Below are positions 1 to 48,500 of a DNA stretch of 64,000 nucleotides, piece after piece; position 1 is the stretch's first letter; each line of letters starts with the position of its first letter. The notes beneath the pieces were generated by a model. That model saw only the letters and a list, made by a program, of their open reading frames with translations, did no database searches and had not been told where the DNA came from. This DNA comes from Aptenodytes patagonicus (lineage: Eukaryota > Chordata > Aves > Sphenisciformes > Spheniscidae), in assembly GCF_965638725.1 (NCBI RefSeq), contig NC_134950.1:8928101-8992100 (forward strand). Reading direction: 5' to 3'. The translations under genes and the position numbers were made by a program.

Positions 1-35960
<35,960 letters not shown>

Positions 35961-36824
35961 AAGTGTGTGTGTGGGCAGTCACTGGTTGACTTCTCCATGT
36001 AATGTAAGCATACTTTGTATATCTCACTTACTCTACACCCAAAGCTTACTAGTTCAAAACACCAATGGCTGCATAAGATGCATGTGATATTAGTGGTAGT
36101 CATTCTGCACCATTTCATACAATTTACTAATGCAGGTTTTTTCATGCTACCAAAACTAAGGAGCTTAGTTTTGAGCATGGTTTGCATGACTTTACCCTAT
36201 ATAAATGGTACAGCTGATTTCTTCTATGATACATATCTATCTGATACTCTTCAATACAACAATGGTGAATTGATGACAGGCAAGATATGGTGGTCCTTGC
36301 TACATTTTGTAAACAGAACAGCAAAGTAAAAATATTTTCAGGAGCAATATCCCTTTGTGGAAACATAATGTCTGAACCCATTTTCCAATATAAGTAAATC
36401 AATCTCTAACCAACCTAGTCAAGAGCATCTAATATTCAAAGCAGGGAAAAAGCTGAGTCAAAGTAAATGACCTTACTGAAATTGTTTCATGAACTAAATG
36501 TTTCTCGTGATCTATTATACAACTACCCATGAAATACAATGTCAAAATGAAATTAGGGCTAGAATTTAAAATTATCAAAGCCACTTCCTGGGATTGGTCA
36601 TGGGTATTTATTTATTGTAAAATGTAAATATTAATCCCTCAAACTACTTTGAAAATCTCCACTAGTGTTTATAAAATTGCTGAAAGCGTGACTACAATGC
36701 TATTTTGTAGAAAATCTTTTGCTCAGGCCATTTGTTACTTTTGGGGCCAAATTTTCTTTCTGTTCCAAAAATAAGGTTGTGCAGTGTAGGGAACTCCAGG
36801 TTTATACTCTCCACTCTTTTACCG

Positions 36825-36990
36825 ACTTATGTGCTGCTAAGTAAGCTGCATAATGTAACTGTGCCTCAGTTTCCCAATATGTTAATTGGGAGTTATACTT
36901 CCGTACATATATACAGGTTGTAAGGCTCAATTCACTAATATTTGCCAAGCGCTTTGAGCTCCTCAGATGTGCAGAGTATCGCTGTTCTGT
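36825..36990 (+). mobile_element. MIR-type SINE relic in the KCNQ3 3' UTR
   Basis: Matches in order: tgtgcctcagtttcccaat, then a degenerate aattgggagttatact, then gttgtaaggctcaattcac, then gccaagcgctttgagctcct cagatg. This is the 3' half and tail of amniote MIR-like SINEs (cctcagtttccccatctgta, ggttgttgtgaggattaat, gtaaagcgctttgagatcct). The conserved tail suggests it is one of the LINE-L2/L3-tailed types. Confidence 0.75.
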
Positions 36991-37114
36991 TCCCTGGGAG
37001 TTCCACAATGTGGGATGCTGCCAGGATCTGTTTCTCCCTGTTTACTGTTTCTCTTGGAAATGGACTGCTCCAAATTCATGAATGTGTGCCATATTTAAGA
37101 TCAATGTACAAGTA

Positions 37115-37120
37115 AATAAA
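37115..37120 (+). terminator. KCNQ3: candidate proximal poly(A) signal
   Basis: aataaa preceded by taa repeats and followed within 30 bp by a U/GU-containing stretch (accattcttgtcacctgtcc). It could give a short 3' UTR isoform of about 1.2 kb. Confidence 0.4.
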
Positions 37121-40100
37121 TACCATTCTTGTCACCTGTCCCTGAGCAAGAGGGTTAAGTATGCTCCCTAGGCCTCAGCCAAATATTTTTTCATGGGAAT
37201 TGGAAATTAAGTCGAGGGGGAGCAGGAAAACAATCCAACCCACTGGGAACAGGGCAGAAATGAATCAAAGATCTCACCACTACAGTGGGAATGTTGCATC
37301 TACACAGCTAGAAACCAACCTGTCCAAATATCCTATGCAGGATTCATCTGATGTCAATCCAGGTGTCCATGAAATAGCATCCATTTGATGTCAAGTTTGA
37401 TGGCTATGCACTCTTTACAGCTGGTGAAAAACTAATCAGTACAGTTGGTGAGCACAGGGTACACGAACCAAAGCACACGTCAGCTTTAGGATGAGATTAA
37501 TCTCATCTTTAACCCATTTATCTACAATGACTAAATTTCTACGAACTTCAAAGGGAGCAGAGGGTGACTTGCTTAGCTGTCAGATGATCAGAGACACCCA
37601 CAGTCAGTGGGAAGGCTCTCACCCCTATCCCACTGATCCAAGGTGCAGCCTCTCTACCATGGTTCATGCCCACCTCCTGTTGAGAATGATCCCTGTCACT
37701 CCACACAATGACTTCACCACCATGGCTAGAGCACTGACCAAAAAAGACACAAGGATTTGGCCCATGTAAGTTGTTAGAAAGTGAACTTTCTGTAGTGACT
37801 GCTTGTATTATACTGCAGCTGCACAACTGAGCATCGTTGGTGCATCCAATCAGAGCACAAGAAAGAGATACACTTTACTGGGCTTCCCATGTGTACCTGG
37901 GTGTTGCACAGGCATGGATAGAGCGCGCTTCAATGGAAGATACCTTGTTGGGTTTTGCCCACTGTAGTAAACTTCATGTTTGATTCCTCAGTATTGTTGA
38001 CATCTCATAACAGTCATTGCATCCAGGGAGCCTCTATTCTCTTCCAGATGTAGGCATTGCCTTCATCTTCATTGTTTATTCTCTATTTAAAGAGCCATCT
38101 AAAACATTAGGATCCTCTTACTTCATCTGCTTCTTCAGCTAAATCATGATACATCCTTCTGGGACAGATCTTCAGGGAGAACAAGTTGCTGTAGTTACTT
38201 GAGTAAATAATGCAGACCAGTTACAGCCTTTGAAGACTGGGCTGAGTCCATGGAGCTGTTCTGAGGCCAGTAACCATGATGACATGGGGTACAATTTTGG
38301 TAATTACTTAATTGACAAAATATCCATTGACCTGAAAGATAATCTGTGTTTGGTGCAGTTTCATGGCTAAACTTGAAAAGAATAAAACTAGCTGACAAAA
38401 GGGTAATTCATTATAATTTAGCATATTGAGAAGAATTCTTTGGCCATCAGTGCTTCTTGGAAATACCTGTATTGCACCTGCTGCAGGCTTTCTGATACAT
38501 GTCTGTGGCAACTCGTAAGATTTAACCCTCACATGACAAATGAATGAAAAAGAATGAAAACTGATGTTAACATTGCTAGACTGCTTCTGAAATTGGTGTA
38601 AGCATATGCTAGAGAAGCCTGCTTCACTTTTCTTATATGTCAAGTGCCTGGCATTCCTAGTGATTTCATTTGAGTTTGGCCTTTCTTAAAATGCTTTCTA
38701 GATCTGAGCAATCAAAAATCAAGGCAGCCAAAACCCAAGCGCAATCTGAGAAATTTGTTTGTGAATGTCTTTGACAGTGGCTATGCCGTGCAGTTCCCTG
38801 CCCAATTCCCCCTCAAATTCTGCAGTTCAGGTTTCTAATCTCTCCCATGCCAGGTCATATAAAGGGAATCTTTTATTGGTATTAAACTTGGCTGAAAATC
38901 CATAAACCACCTAATTATAAAGGTACATTCATTCCAAGAGAAAATCCAAGCAAGGGCAGAGACTTGGATGAGTCTTCACCTGCACACAGAGTGCAGCCCC
39001 AGAGAAAGTGGGATCTGGGCTGCCCTGCACTGTGTACGCTCACAGCAGCTGAACTGCCTTCAGGTTAGCATTTTCTATGGGCTGTAAGCACCGATTTACT
39101 ATATGCAGCTTAAAAACACCAGGTCAGGCATCTGTAGCCACATCATGAAATATTTAATGATGTGCTAACTGGCCAGATAAGGTCTGCCTCTTCTTAAAAG
39201 GCACTGGTGATAAGCTCAGCAAGACCTTCTGCAGTGGACATCTCTGGATCCTCTGGAAGAGACTCAAGAAGAGCGTCAAGGAAGGTCTGATTAGCTTATT
39301 TTATTTTTTTTTTTTTTCTAACACACTTCTTTGACTGAAACCAGTCACTGCTCTGTTCAGAATCGTGATGTGCTTAGCAGCTCTCTGCCTCCTACATCAT
39401 CTGGATTAAAAACAGGGTGTGCATCAGTTCTGCTGTCTGTGCTGACAACAGATACGTGTCAAGATGTCATCAGCAAGGTGAGATCTGGAGACCATCCCTG
39501 GTGTGGGACGTGCACACAAACTTCATCGGACTCCAGTTCAAGTTGAGTCCAGGAAATGTATCAACCTTGGAACTGCAGTTTATGTTTCCGCCGTAGATAC
39601 TGGACAAAACAAAGTATCTGTGGTTATTGGCCCTGGCAACATTTAAAAGGTCAGGACCTGTTTTGCAGAGTAGGTTCACCCCATACAAGGAATCAATTAT
39701 TCACAATTTCATTTGAGAGAGGCATCTGGGTCAATAGTACTCTTCATACTAGGAATGGATTAGATTTATCCCTTCTTCCATTTCTATGTGACATTTCAGT
39801 TTAACAGCTATCAATTTTGTTTGGGTCAGATCTTCCTAGCATCTAGACCGACACTGACACTTTGTTTGCCTATGTAGTTAACATTAAAGAGAATTAACCA
39901 TTGGAATCCACTCTCTGCTGACTCTTAACTCCTATGAGTGACCAAGGATTCATTTCAGGCCTTGAGATGTTTTCCATAATTAGAAAGTGTGGGGCTTTCC
40001 TCTGCTCTCCTTGAAGTCAGTAAAAAACCTTCTCAAACTGATGCAGTGGGAGTAGGATTGGGTCCTAATATGCCTTTATTTATGAATTTCCATGTGAAAG

Positions 40101-41532
40101 ACAGCACTGATTTGGAGACATTTTTCTTAGCTACATTTTTACGCTGCTTTTTCAGTCACTAACAAATCACGCACATCTGTAAGTTTTTGAAAAGGTGAAT
40201 CTGTGTTTATATTGTGTACCTCTCTTTGCAGCATTATTATCAATCAAGCTTCCTCACTTTAGATTCAAACTGAGAATATTTCATTAAGGCAGAAGTGAAT
40301 GTTTAGCTAAAGTATGCAGGTATAGAAAATGTGGCTCATGCTCCATTTAAGGAGTTGGTCCTTTAAAAAAAAATCTAGTCAGGTAATGGCTGTTGTCCTT
40401 GCCTTGGCTTTTCCCTGCACTGAATTAATCAGTCTGGCTCCTATCAAATTAAAAGGGAATTCAGCACGTGGAGAGATTGATTGAAAAGTCCCTAGACTGA
40501 CTTTGGCTATATTTGCTCTGTTCTTATCTGTAACTTTGCTGCATTGTTACGGTTCAGAGTGGAAACAGTTTTAAATTTTTCTGCTTCAAATTGTGGCCCA
40601 GCAGCACGGCAAACTAATTCCCACCTGAACCCGTGCATAGCGGGGCTGCTGACTTGTCGCCTTCAGGCGAGCACCGTGGTCCAATCAGTTTGCAAGATCA
40701 CAGCCTAAAGCAATCAGAAAATGCAGACTAAGGAGCAAATTCAGCCCTGCTGGGAGCCCAGTTGTTGCAGCGGGGTGACATCTGCCTACGTAAGAACTGA
40801 CTTCATCTCGCTTAGTGCAGAGCATGTGAGAAAGAGCTGGATCTTGATTCTTTGCACCCCACAGTCCCCTCCACTAAGCTTTAGGTGCCTAAGAGCTTCA
40901 AACCTGAATTTTCTACAGCACCTCACGAATTTGGTGTGATACTGCTTTTTCAGGAGCCCAGCTGAGTGTGGGTGTTCACTTCTGAAGACCATTTTCAGAG
41001 GTGCAGAGGAAAAAGGGGCCATTTCCAAGTGTTTTTAGCTGGGCACTGTGGGAGTGAAGATCCTGGGTATCACTATTGTTTCTGATTGTTTAGGCTGTAA
41101 GGTTTGATCCTTCCCAATTCAGCTTTTAGTAGCTTCCCTCTGAAGTTAAGTGAAGCGAAATACTGGAAGTGGGATCCTATTTCCACCCTCAAGAATATGC
41201 TGAGTCTGAAGGTTACATGGCCAACTGCATTTTGTTTTCTAGTTATGGCATCTTATTATTACTAGTATTTGTGCCTTGCTCACTGAAATTTTCTCCATGC
41301 TACAAAGATGCTTTTCAGATTCTGGCTGACAAGGGAACACAACTTTTATACAAGTGGCCTTTAGTGCTCTTTATAATATTATTTATTGTAATTTTTAAAC
41401 TGTATGTGTAATTTATATTCTGGCACTGTCCAATATTTGAACAACTTTAATATGTTTATTTCAATATATTATGCAAACAATACTTCTTAACTGATTTTTT
41501 ATGTTCTGTCTTTAAAAACTGCACCACTTATT

Positions 41533-41538
41533 AATAAA
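41533..41538 (+). terminator. KCNQ3: candidate distal poly(A) signal of KCNQ3
   Basis: aataaa in an AU-rich 3'-UTR-like context (ttatgttctgtctttaaaaa upstream), followed within about 40 bp by a GU/U-rich stretch (gatgtggagtaattttattt). Sequence beyond it changes character and shows no further strong signal nearby. Confidence 0.5.
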
Positions 41539-41979
41539 TAGAAATTTCAATTATGATGTGGAGTAATTTTATTTAACTTGTGATATCTTCATACATATTC
41601 AAGGAACACAGTGTCAAATGTCCCCCCAGCAAAGACATTGACAAAGATCCTTTTGACTTCACCCATGCAGGATGGAGCTTATAGCTGCAAGTAGGCTTTA
41701 TCCGGCTTCCACAGCTAGTCCTGTTATAATATAGCACACAGTAGATCCCATTATTTGTGACTTCTTTTGATTTAGTGGCCATGTAACTTATATGGCTTTG
41801 ATCATAAGTGTGTAGGAAAATCAAGAATAGGGGAAAATACATTCAAATTAGAGACGTTAATGTGCTAAAATTTGATGAAGTTGCATGCAAAATATATGGA
41901 GAACATAGTAATGGCACAAGGCTGCTCTGAATATCCTCTGCAGGGAATTTAACAGCTGGCTGCAGAGTTAGGTTGGGAG

Positions 41980-42085
41980 TTCAGTTTCCTGAATCCTGTC
42001 CCTGGTTCTGTTGCTGCGTTTCTGTGTGGCCTTGGCCTCTCAGCTTCAGCTGTCTGTCCGTCTTCCTGATGTGTAGAACCACCAG
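41980..42085 (+). mobile_element. probable MIR SINE relic
   Basis: tccctggttctgttgctgcg, then tttctgtgtggccttggcct, then cagctgtctgtccgtcttcc mirror the MIR order (tcctggctctgccactgact, tgctgtgtgaccttgggcaa, cctcagtttcctcatctg). Diverged. No tail recognised. Confidence 0.5.
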
Positions 42086-43039
42086 AAGGCTGCTCACTTG
42101 CCTCCCAGCAACACTGTGGGACAGTATGAACTGTTTAAAAACGTCCTGCCCTCTTACACAAATAGGAGGGTCTTACTGAGGAAAATTCATCCCAAAAGTC
42201 TTTTCTACAAATGGTTCTGTTTGTAGTTTTGGCTGGGGATAGCATTTTAATGGTATTAAAAACATATGTATATAGGCTATGTAGGTTTTTTTCTCCCAGC
42301 TGCTGGTTTGGAAGTTGCCATGTTTCCTTGGAAAAGGCACGGAGTGTGCACGCACGTGTGCACAGCTAACTTTGCTTGGCTCACGGTATTGCAGGAGGAT
42401 TGGTGTGTGCGGAAGGAGAGGGACATTGTACAGCCTGTCTGGCTGAGCGGGTTTGATTTCTCTCAGTGACAACAGTTCAATATCAAGTCGAAGATACCAG
42501 TTTCTTGTTCTTGTTAGATCCCTTTTGCAATGAGCGGAGGAAGATCAGCACTTTTCAGAGCATGGTCCAGTCAGTCCTATATCAAACGACCCAGACTGCC
42601 TCTCTCAGATGATACCTGTCTCTAACTGGCATCTTTCTTAACTATAGAGTTGAAGATGACCAGCTTGGACAAAAAACATCTTTCAGATAGCTAGACAAGA
42701 TGAGATGAATCCCATCCTATCAGTTTGGATAGGAGGCTGATGGATAATTGTCCTGATTGAGAAGGGAAGAGAGCATGTGAAACATCACCTCTTCCCAAAA
42801 ATATAGCTGGACTCAGTGAGATAATTTTAAGGCATTCCCTGCAGCTTCAGCATCATGATTGTCACCAAGGAACCAGCTCTGCTCAACACTTGAAATACAA
42901 CCTAAAAAAAGATTTCTTCAGTTTTTGTGGTAGGTAAAAAATTACTCAGCAGTTATTCCAGTTTCTTATCCCACTTCTATATCCCTGTAAATTGGGAATA
43001 ATTAAAAAAATCCTGTAGTACTACAACATCCAGGTGTGG

Positions 43040-43150
43040 TGGTTTTGGCTTTTTGTTGGTTTGTTTGGTTTGGTTTTTTTTTTAAATAGAATCATAGAAT
43101 CATAGATGGATCAATTTAAATCAATTTAAATCAAATGGATCAATTTAAAC
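43040..43150. repeat. T/G-rich tract, CATAGAAT repeats and ATCAATTTAA tandem units
   Basis: Three adjoining simple blocks. First is ttttgttggtttgtttggtt and T runs (43050-43084). Second is tagaatcatagaatcatag (43088-43106), the octamer pattern seen at the 3' ends of avian CR1 elements on the opposite strand. Third are near-perfect atcaatttaa decamers (43109-43150). A CR1 body is not recognisable next to the octamers, so only a tail-like remnant can be claimed. Confidence 0.55.
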
Positions 43151-44500
43151 AGGATCAGTGCCAGGCTTTTACAGCCAAGTTCTATCATTTTTTTCCAAAG
43201 ATCAACAGTATTTTTTTAAACTAATGCACCAGAGTGTGGAATTTCAAATCTCTTGGGTTCAGTTTCCCACACAGCTCTAAAGACTATGTACAGCACTAAC
43301 ATTTTCTTTATTCCCTGCGTTTCTTTCCAGGCAAACACAAAGCTACTTCAAATGTATTCACATCCTTTTATAGACAATATTACCACGCATTATCATTACT
43401 TACTTCACGGTGAATGTCCCACTTTGAACTGAACAGCAACTGCGCAGCAGAATTCTTTTGCAAAGAAAAGCAGACAGCCACAGCAATGACATTTAAATGA
43501 GTATTTCACAGACACAATAGGTGAACCACTCAGCTTTTGTTCACCTGAACTGAAATATATTGCATTAAAATTTCCCCTTGGCTGTCACCCAAATACATAA
43601 GCATGCCAAATCACTGGATTTCAGTAAGGCGCTGGGCCTGATCTTTTAAGAAATGGATTCTAAAATGGGAAGAAGATGTGATATCTATCCTCAGGCAAAG
43701 CCCTGCTTATATCCAGGGAGTTTTCCCCTCCTGCAGGCTCTGCTTGTGTCTATAGGGGACTGTTGAGGTTGTATATAATTGTCCCCAGCCTGAGCAGAGT
43801 AAGACTAAGAGTTAACAGGTTAGAAAGGGTAAATATTGGTGCGTCCAGTATGGCACAAGCAACAGTGTCAGGAGTGGAAGTTTCTCAGTGTATCCTTCTC
43901 TTTCTTCTCAGGATGCTTTGATTTTCAAAACTTTCCAGAGTCTTGAAAACTAGCCCGGATAAAATGGTCTCTTGATCAACATGGAGCATCCTTTTGGATC
44001 ACAGAGAAGGGAAGGAATCAGGAAAGCTGAGTCCCGTGGCACAGAGCAGCAGGAGAGCTAGACTGCCTTTAAAGGAATTGCCCTCTAAGACGATTTTTTC
44101 AGGCATATGGTCCTGATAGCTGGTAGCCCAGTGGGCTTGGGACAGCACCACAGCTTCCCTCCTGCTTCCTTGTGTCAGATGCAGATGGTCAGCAGAATAT
44201 AGACCAGGGATCATGAAAAAAGGAGGAGATGTAAGGTGTGCTATGAATGTTTTAGCAAGTTTGATGGGACCAGTTATGTGTCTGACACATATTATATCAG
44301 AAATAACAACACTGGATACATCATTAAATATTTTCTAAGTAAGTTCTGGACTGCTGCAACTTCTCTGTATCTAATCAAAGCTTTATGAGTCTCTAGATTT
44401 ACAAATGCAGAGTGCTTGATCACTGTCATCTTTGGAAGCCCCAAAGGAACAGTGCAAGGTATTACGCGGCTCACCTTGTATATTATATATTATTACATAT

Positions 44501-44528
44501 TAATACCCATATATATATATGGGTATTA
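44501..44528. repeat. perfect 28-bp AT-rich palindrome
   Basis: taatacccatatat followed immediately by its exact reverse complement atatatgggtatta, centred between 44514 and 44515, with no spacer. A second, imperfect inverted repeat (tcccatg / catggga) follows at about 44532-44556. The long arms plus alternating TA core favour cruciform formation. Confidence 0.95.
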
Positions 44529-45548
44529 CATATCCCATGTAAAAATCTCATGGGATGTATGTAACATGCAGAGAAGAACACAAAACCATCAGGAGTGCAC
44601 CAGGGATGAAATGGGTTTGAGACTCCATACATTCCCCACAGTTCCCATTTTGCTTCATAGACTGGAAAACAGAGCTATGAGGTCACTGTGACAGCAATCG
44701 TGCTCACTGCTTTTCCGGAGAAATATTTACACTATGGATGAAATTTGGTGGCACAGCTCTGCGGAAAGATGATTGCAATGGCTTCGTTCTCTTCAAGACT
44801 GTCCAATGAGTATATCTCAGTAAATACGTTTTGCTCTACCAACCCAGGCAGCTCCTCTGCCTCTGCTTTAATTTTTCTTGTCACAACATGCCAGCAACAT
44901 TGTTGAGGAATGGAGTAGCACCCAGCTACTCAGTTCTTATGCACTTAATGCATCTTCCATGGGCCAAGCAGAGGCAATCTTCAGCTGATGAAATTCTGGG
45001 TGTCCCTGGTGCAGAAACCTTGGCCCGCTTAAATAAGTAAATCAAAGGTCTGGTGGCAGAAAAAAAAGTGTTTCTGAGAAGCATCATCTTTCTAATTTTC
45101 CAGCTGAGTTGAGTTTCTGACAAGCAATATGGCAAAAACAACTCAGTCCTTTTCCACATCAGCTGTGAGAACTTCATGCCTATTGTCACTACATATTTTC
45201 ACAATTTCCATGCCTCCTTTTTTTCCTGTCTCTCTCCTTTTCCTCCCTTCCTTAAGAATGTGCTTGAATTCACAAAAGTTTTACAATGTCAGACACTTTA
45301 AAGAAAATTGTTAGTTACTTTAAACAAATAAATACACAAAACATTCTTACTGGAAACAGTCAAACTGAATCGCTGTAGATTTAGTGCTCATTCTATTCAG
45401 CAGGGTTTGTGGCATTAGTACCAATCTTAGCAAAATATTAATAAGAAAAATTAAAGAAAAAATGTTATAAAGAACAGGATTCATTTGCAATTCTAAACAA
45501 ATTTCCTGAAACGGGAAAGAAGTTTTATGAATAAATAAATGGGGTTTT

Positions 45549-45572
45549 ATAGATAGATAGATAGATATAAAA
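45549..45572. repeat. TAGA tetranucleotide microsatellite
   Basis: About five tandem taga units in intergenic sequence. Confidence 0.9.
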
Positions 45573-48500
45573 TTGTCCCCTTAAGAGATGAAATTTGTTT
45601 TATTCTTCTAAAATAAGAGTAGCAGAGAAACATTATTACATTTAGACACTTGTTCTTAATGAAATCTGTGCAAAAAAAGTATATAATTAGAAGAATATTG
45701 CTAAAATCTGAAATGAAAATTCAGATGAAAAGAAACTTTATAGAGGTAGTACATTTCTTAATGAAATAAACTAAATACCTTGTAAAATTGTAATGGCAGA
45801 GGACTAAAGGAGAAGTGTTGAATTATAATCAGATTTTTTCAGAAGAAAAATATAATTTACACAGTTGATACTTTTCTAAACAAAGTTTATTAAACAATTA
45901 CTCAATGGTGCTTTCATGGAAGCATTTACTGTAGTATAATAAAGTGTAAGTAAAGATAAAACTTCAGTCCTCTGGAGCAAGCTTGGATTTAGTCTGTTCT
46001 TTTTTTAAAAACAGTTCTTCATTCTCTGTTGCACATTAGCATCTGATGAGAGATAGGCACAGCTGGATATGTTTCTCCTACTAGGCATATAAGATAGGTA
46101 GATTTGCAAGATGCTTCACGTACTACAGTATTCCACGTGCCACAGCTCATCTCTTAGGGCAGAGACGGTTTATAGCGCAGGCAGGGCGGTGGGTAGCCGT
46201 ACCTGAGGACGCTGGCAGACGGGGACAGAGCGGGTGGGAGGGGATGCTGGTTGCTGACTCTGGCTCAGGTCACAAGAACATGTGGCTGGAGCCCTTGCAG
46301 TCGCTCACACTTATTGCAGCTGCTATGTAGAAGCAAGTGTTTAAAACGTCTGAGAAAAAAGCCACAAGGAAGAAGTAGCGCATTGCTTCCACACTGTGTT
46401 CTCAACCCACAGAGAGGTAAAGCACCAATGTTCAGACTTTGCTTTCTCTTTCCTTCCCAGAACTTCATGCCATGCTGTCCTCTCTCTTCAAAATAAATCA
46501 CAGGCATTTGGCTTGAATGTGTGTTTATTTAAATTGCATTAGTGGGGGACTTATCCTGCGTAGCCTTCAGCAAATGAATGCATTTACTCAGTAATTTATA
46601 CGAATTAGTAACTGTGTTACTAAGAAGACGCTAAAAATTACTTCTTTTCTTGTTCTGGATTTTGGGGTGCTAGTTATGGACACAGTGCTGTCACACAAAG
46701 AGACGCTGGAAAAAGGAGGCGCGTAAAGACTATACTCCTGAGAAAGCAACTTGCTCAGAGTGATGCTCTGAGTGAGAACACAGCATTGTCCCCAAGAGTC
46801 AAAGTTGGGGCTGAACAATAGCCCCCTCCCCGTCACCTGAGCATCGCTCTGCAGCTGAGGCAAGTTAAAATTACCGAGTCCCAGGATGAAACGCAGCATG
46901 AGGTAAAACCTGCTGAAAGTCAAATTATCCTCATAGCCAAGCTTCAAACGGTTGGAACGGATCCCAGCGCACACATTTTCCTGGCTATACCTGGTTTTGT
47001 CAGCTGTTACAGAGAGGGCTTTCATCCCAGCCTTCTTGATGAGATAATGAGCAACTGGTAATTAAATCAGTAAAAGTAAGTCTTGTCAAAGAAAAGGTGT
47101 TTCCATATTTCTCAAGCTGCAGCATTTAGTCACGAGTCACGAAAATTTTCCTTTTATCCCACCAGTGACTTCCATACAGAATTAAATAATTTTAGATGCA
47201 ACGACATCCCACTGGATAATGTTTTTTCATGAAAGGCAGAGTGAAAGAAAACTAAGGTAAGATCGTGCATGTGTATGCACACACATATGTAAGCATCATA
47301 TTTACCAGCTATAACTCTGTTAAATGTGGCTGCAGTTGCCTTCCAGCTTCCGAAGTTCTTGGTGAAGGCAGGATTGCGGGACAGACAGGGACACAGCCCT
47401 ACCACACGCATAACATGATCCCATAAACATCTCTTCTGTGGGAAACCAGGACCCCCCAAAACATATGACTGAAATCTGAAACCAGAAAAATCACTTTCTC
47501 GTATCTACACACTGGCAGGTTGCAGTGTTTTAGCCGTTGCAGTAAGTTTCTTCCTTCTTTGGGTAACATCACAGCTTTCTTCGCCTTAACTGGTGGAAGT
47601 GCAAGACGGGGACAATATAATTAAACAAAGCCAAGTGACAACAAAACAAGCCTGATGACACACTAGTTACCTGGGCAATATCTACAATAATAAATCAAGT
47701 AGTGCTGGAGAGCCCTGCAACCCAAATGTCCATAGTATTGGTAGGACCATGACATTGAAAGGACAATCCCAGAGTGCTCCTGACCAGAAGCTCTAATGTT
47801 TCCCAAGCTGGGTTTGGAAACTGGGGAGAGATTGGGAACCATTCCCAACAGACAGTTTGTACGCAGCCGTCCTGTGCGTCTCATCTACTGCCGCCTCTTT
47901 ATCCTCTCCCTTTCTAACAGGGGTCAGAATATTTCTCTGTTGAGGTTTTGTGCAGATCCTTAAAGTACTTTTTATTCCATGGAGTGACTATGAATCCTTT
48001 TAGGTTGCCTCTCTAATTGCTACAAGCTTTTGAATTAATTCACACATTGAGGTGTTCGGTGGCTTATAATAAACCTACTGAATGGATGATTATCTGCTTT
48101 TAACAGTATTGCATCTAAACTCCCTGATTTCAGAGGAATCACTTGCAGTCCACGGGAATAAATGGGAGCAGAATTTCACCCACTGCTTCCAACAGCGATT
48201 GTCTCTTGCGTAAACTAAACATCACTCATCATCATTGAAATTGCCCTACGTCATTGTTGTGACCAAATCTCTCTTCCTTCCTTGCCACTTAACCACAATG
48301 CCTGGCAATTTTCTGTTTTAGCTGTCATTTTGTTCCTTTTGATTTTCTACATGTAAGATACACTTCAGGTTTCTTCTCTGTTCTCTCGACAATGCCCCTT
48401 GTTTGAAGCGCTTCTCCAAGGATGGCTACAACTTTACCAAAGGGGCTTAACCTGGCCTACCTCTTGCCATCAAAGGTGGCATTGGCCTAATTGCAGTAAG

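Larger units (their letters stand above)
35961..41560 (+). other. KCNQ3: KCNQ3 3' UTR (extent inferred)
   Basis: Noncoding, AU-rich sequence follows the stop codon, with no other gene signal for more than 5 kb. Mammalian KCNQ3 has a many-kilobase 3' UTR. Candidate poly(A) signals are aataaa at 37115-37120 and a well-placed one at 41533-41538 followed by GU/U-rich sequence. I take the latter as the most likely distal end. A MIR-like SINE lies inside, and a poly(T) run at about 39302-39317. The true end cannot be fixed without transcript data. Confidence 0.55.

Noticed and set aside
43088..43106. CATAGAAT octamer repeats as evidence of a full CR1 insertion
   Set aside because: The CR1 3' UTR sequence that should adjoin the octamers on this strand is absent. 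Only a tail-like simple repeat can be claimed.
46588..47025. 145-codon open frame on the - strand in the intergenic region
   Set aside because: No domain, signal or codon pattern recognised, no splice context, and no similarity to a known family. A frame of this length can occur by chance in 64 kb on two strands.
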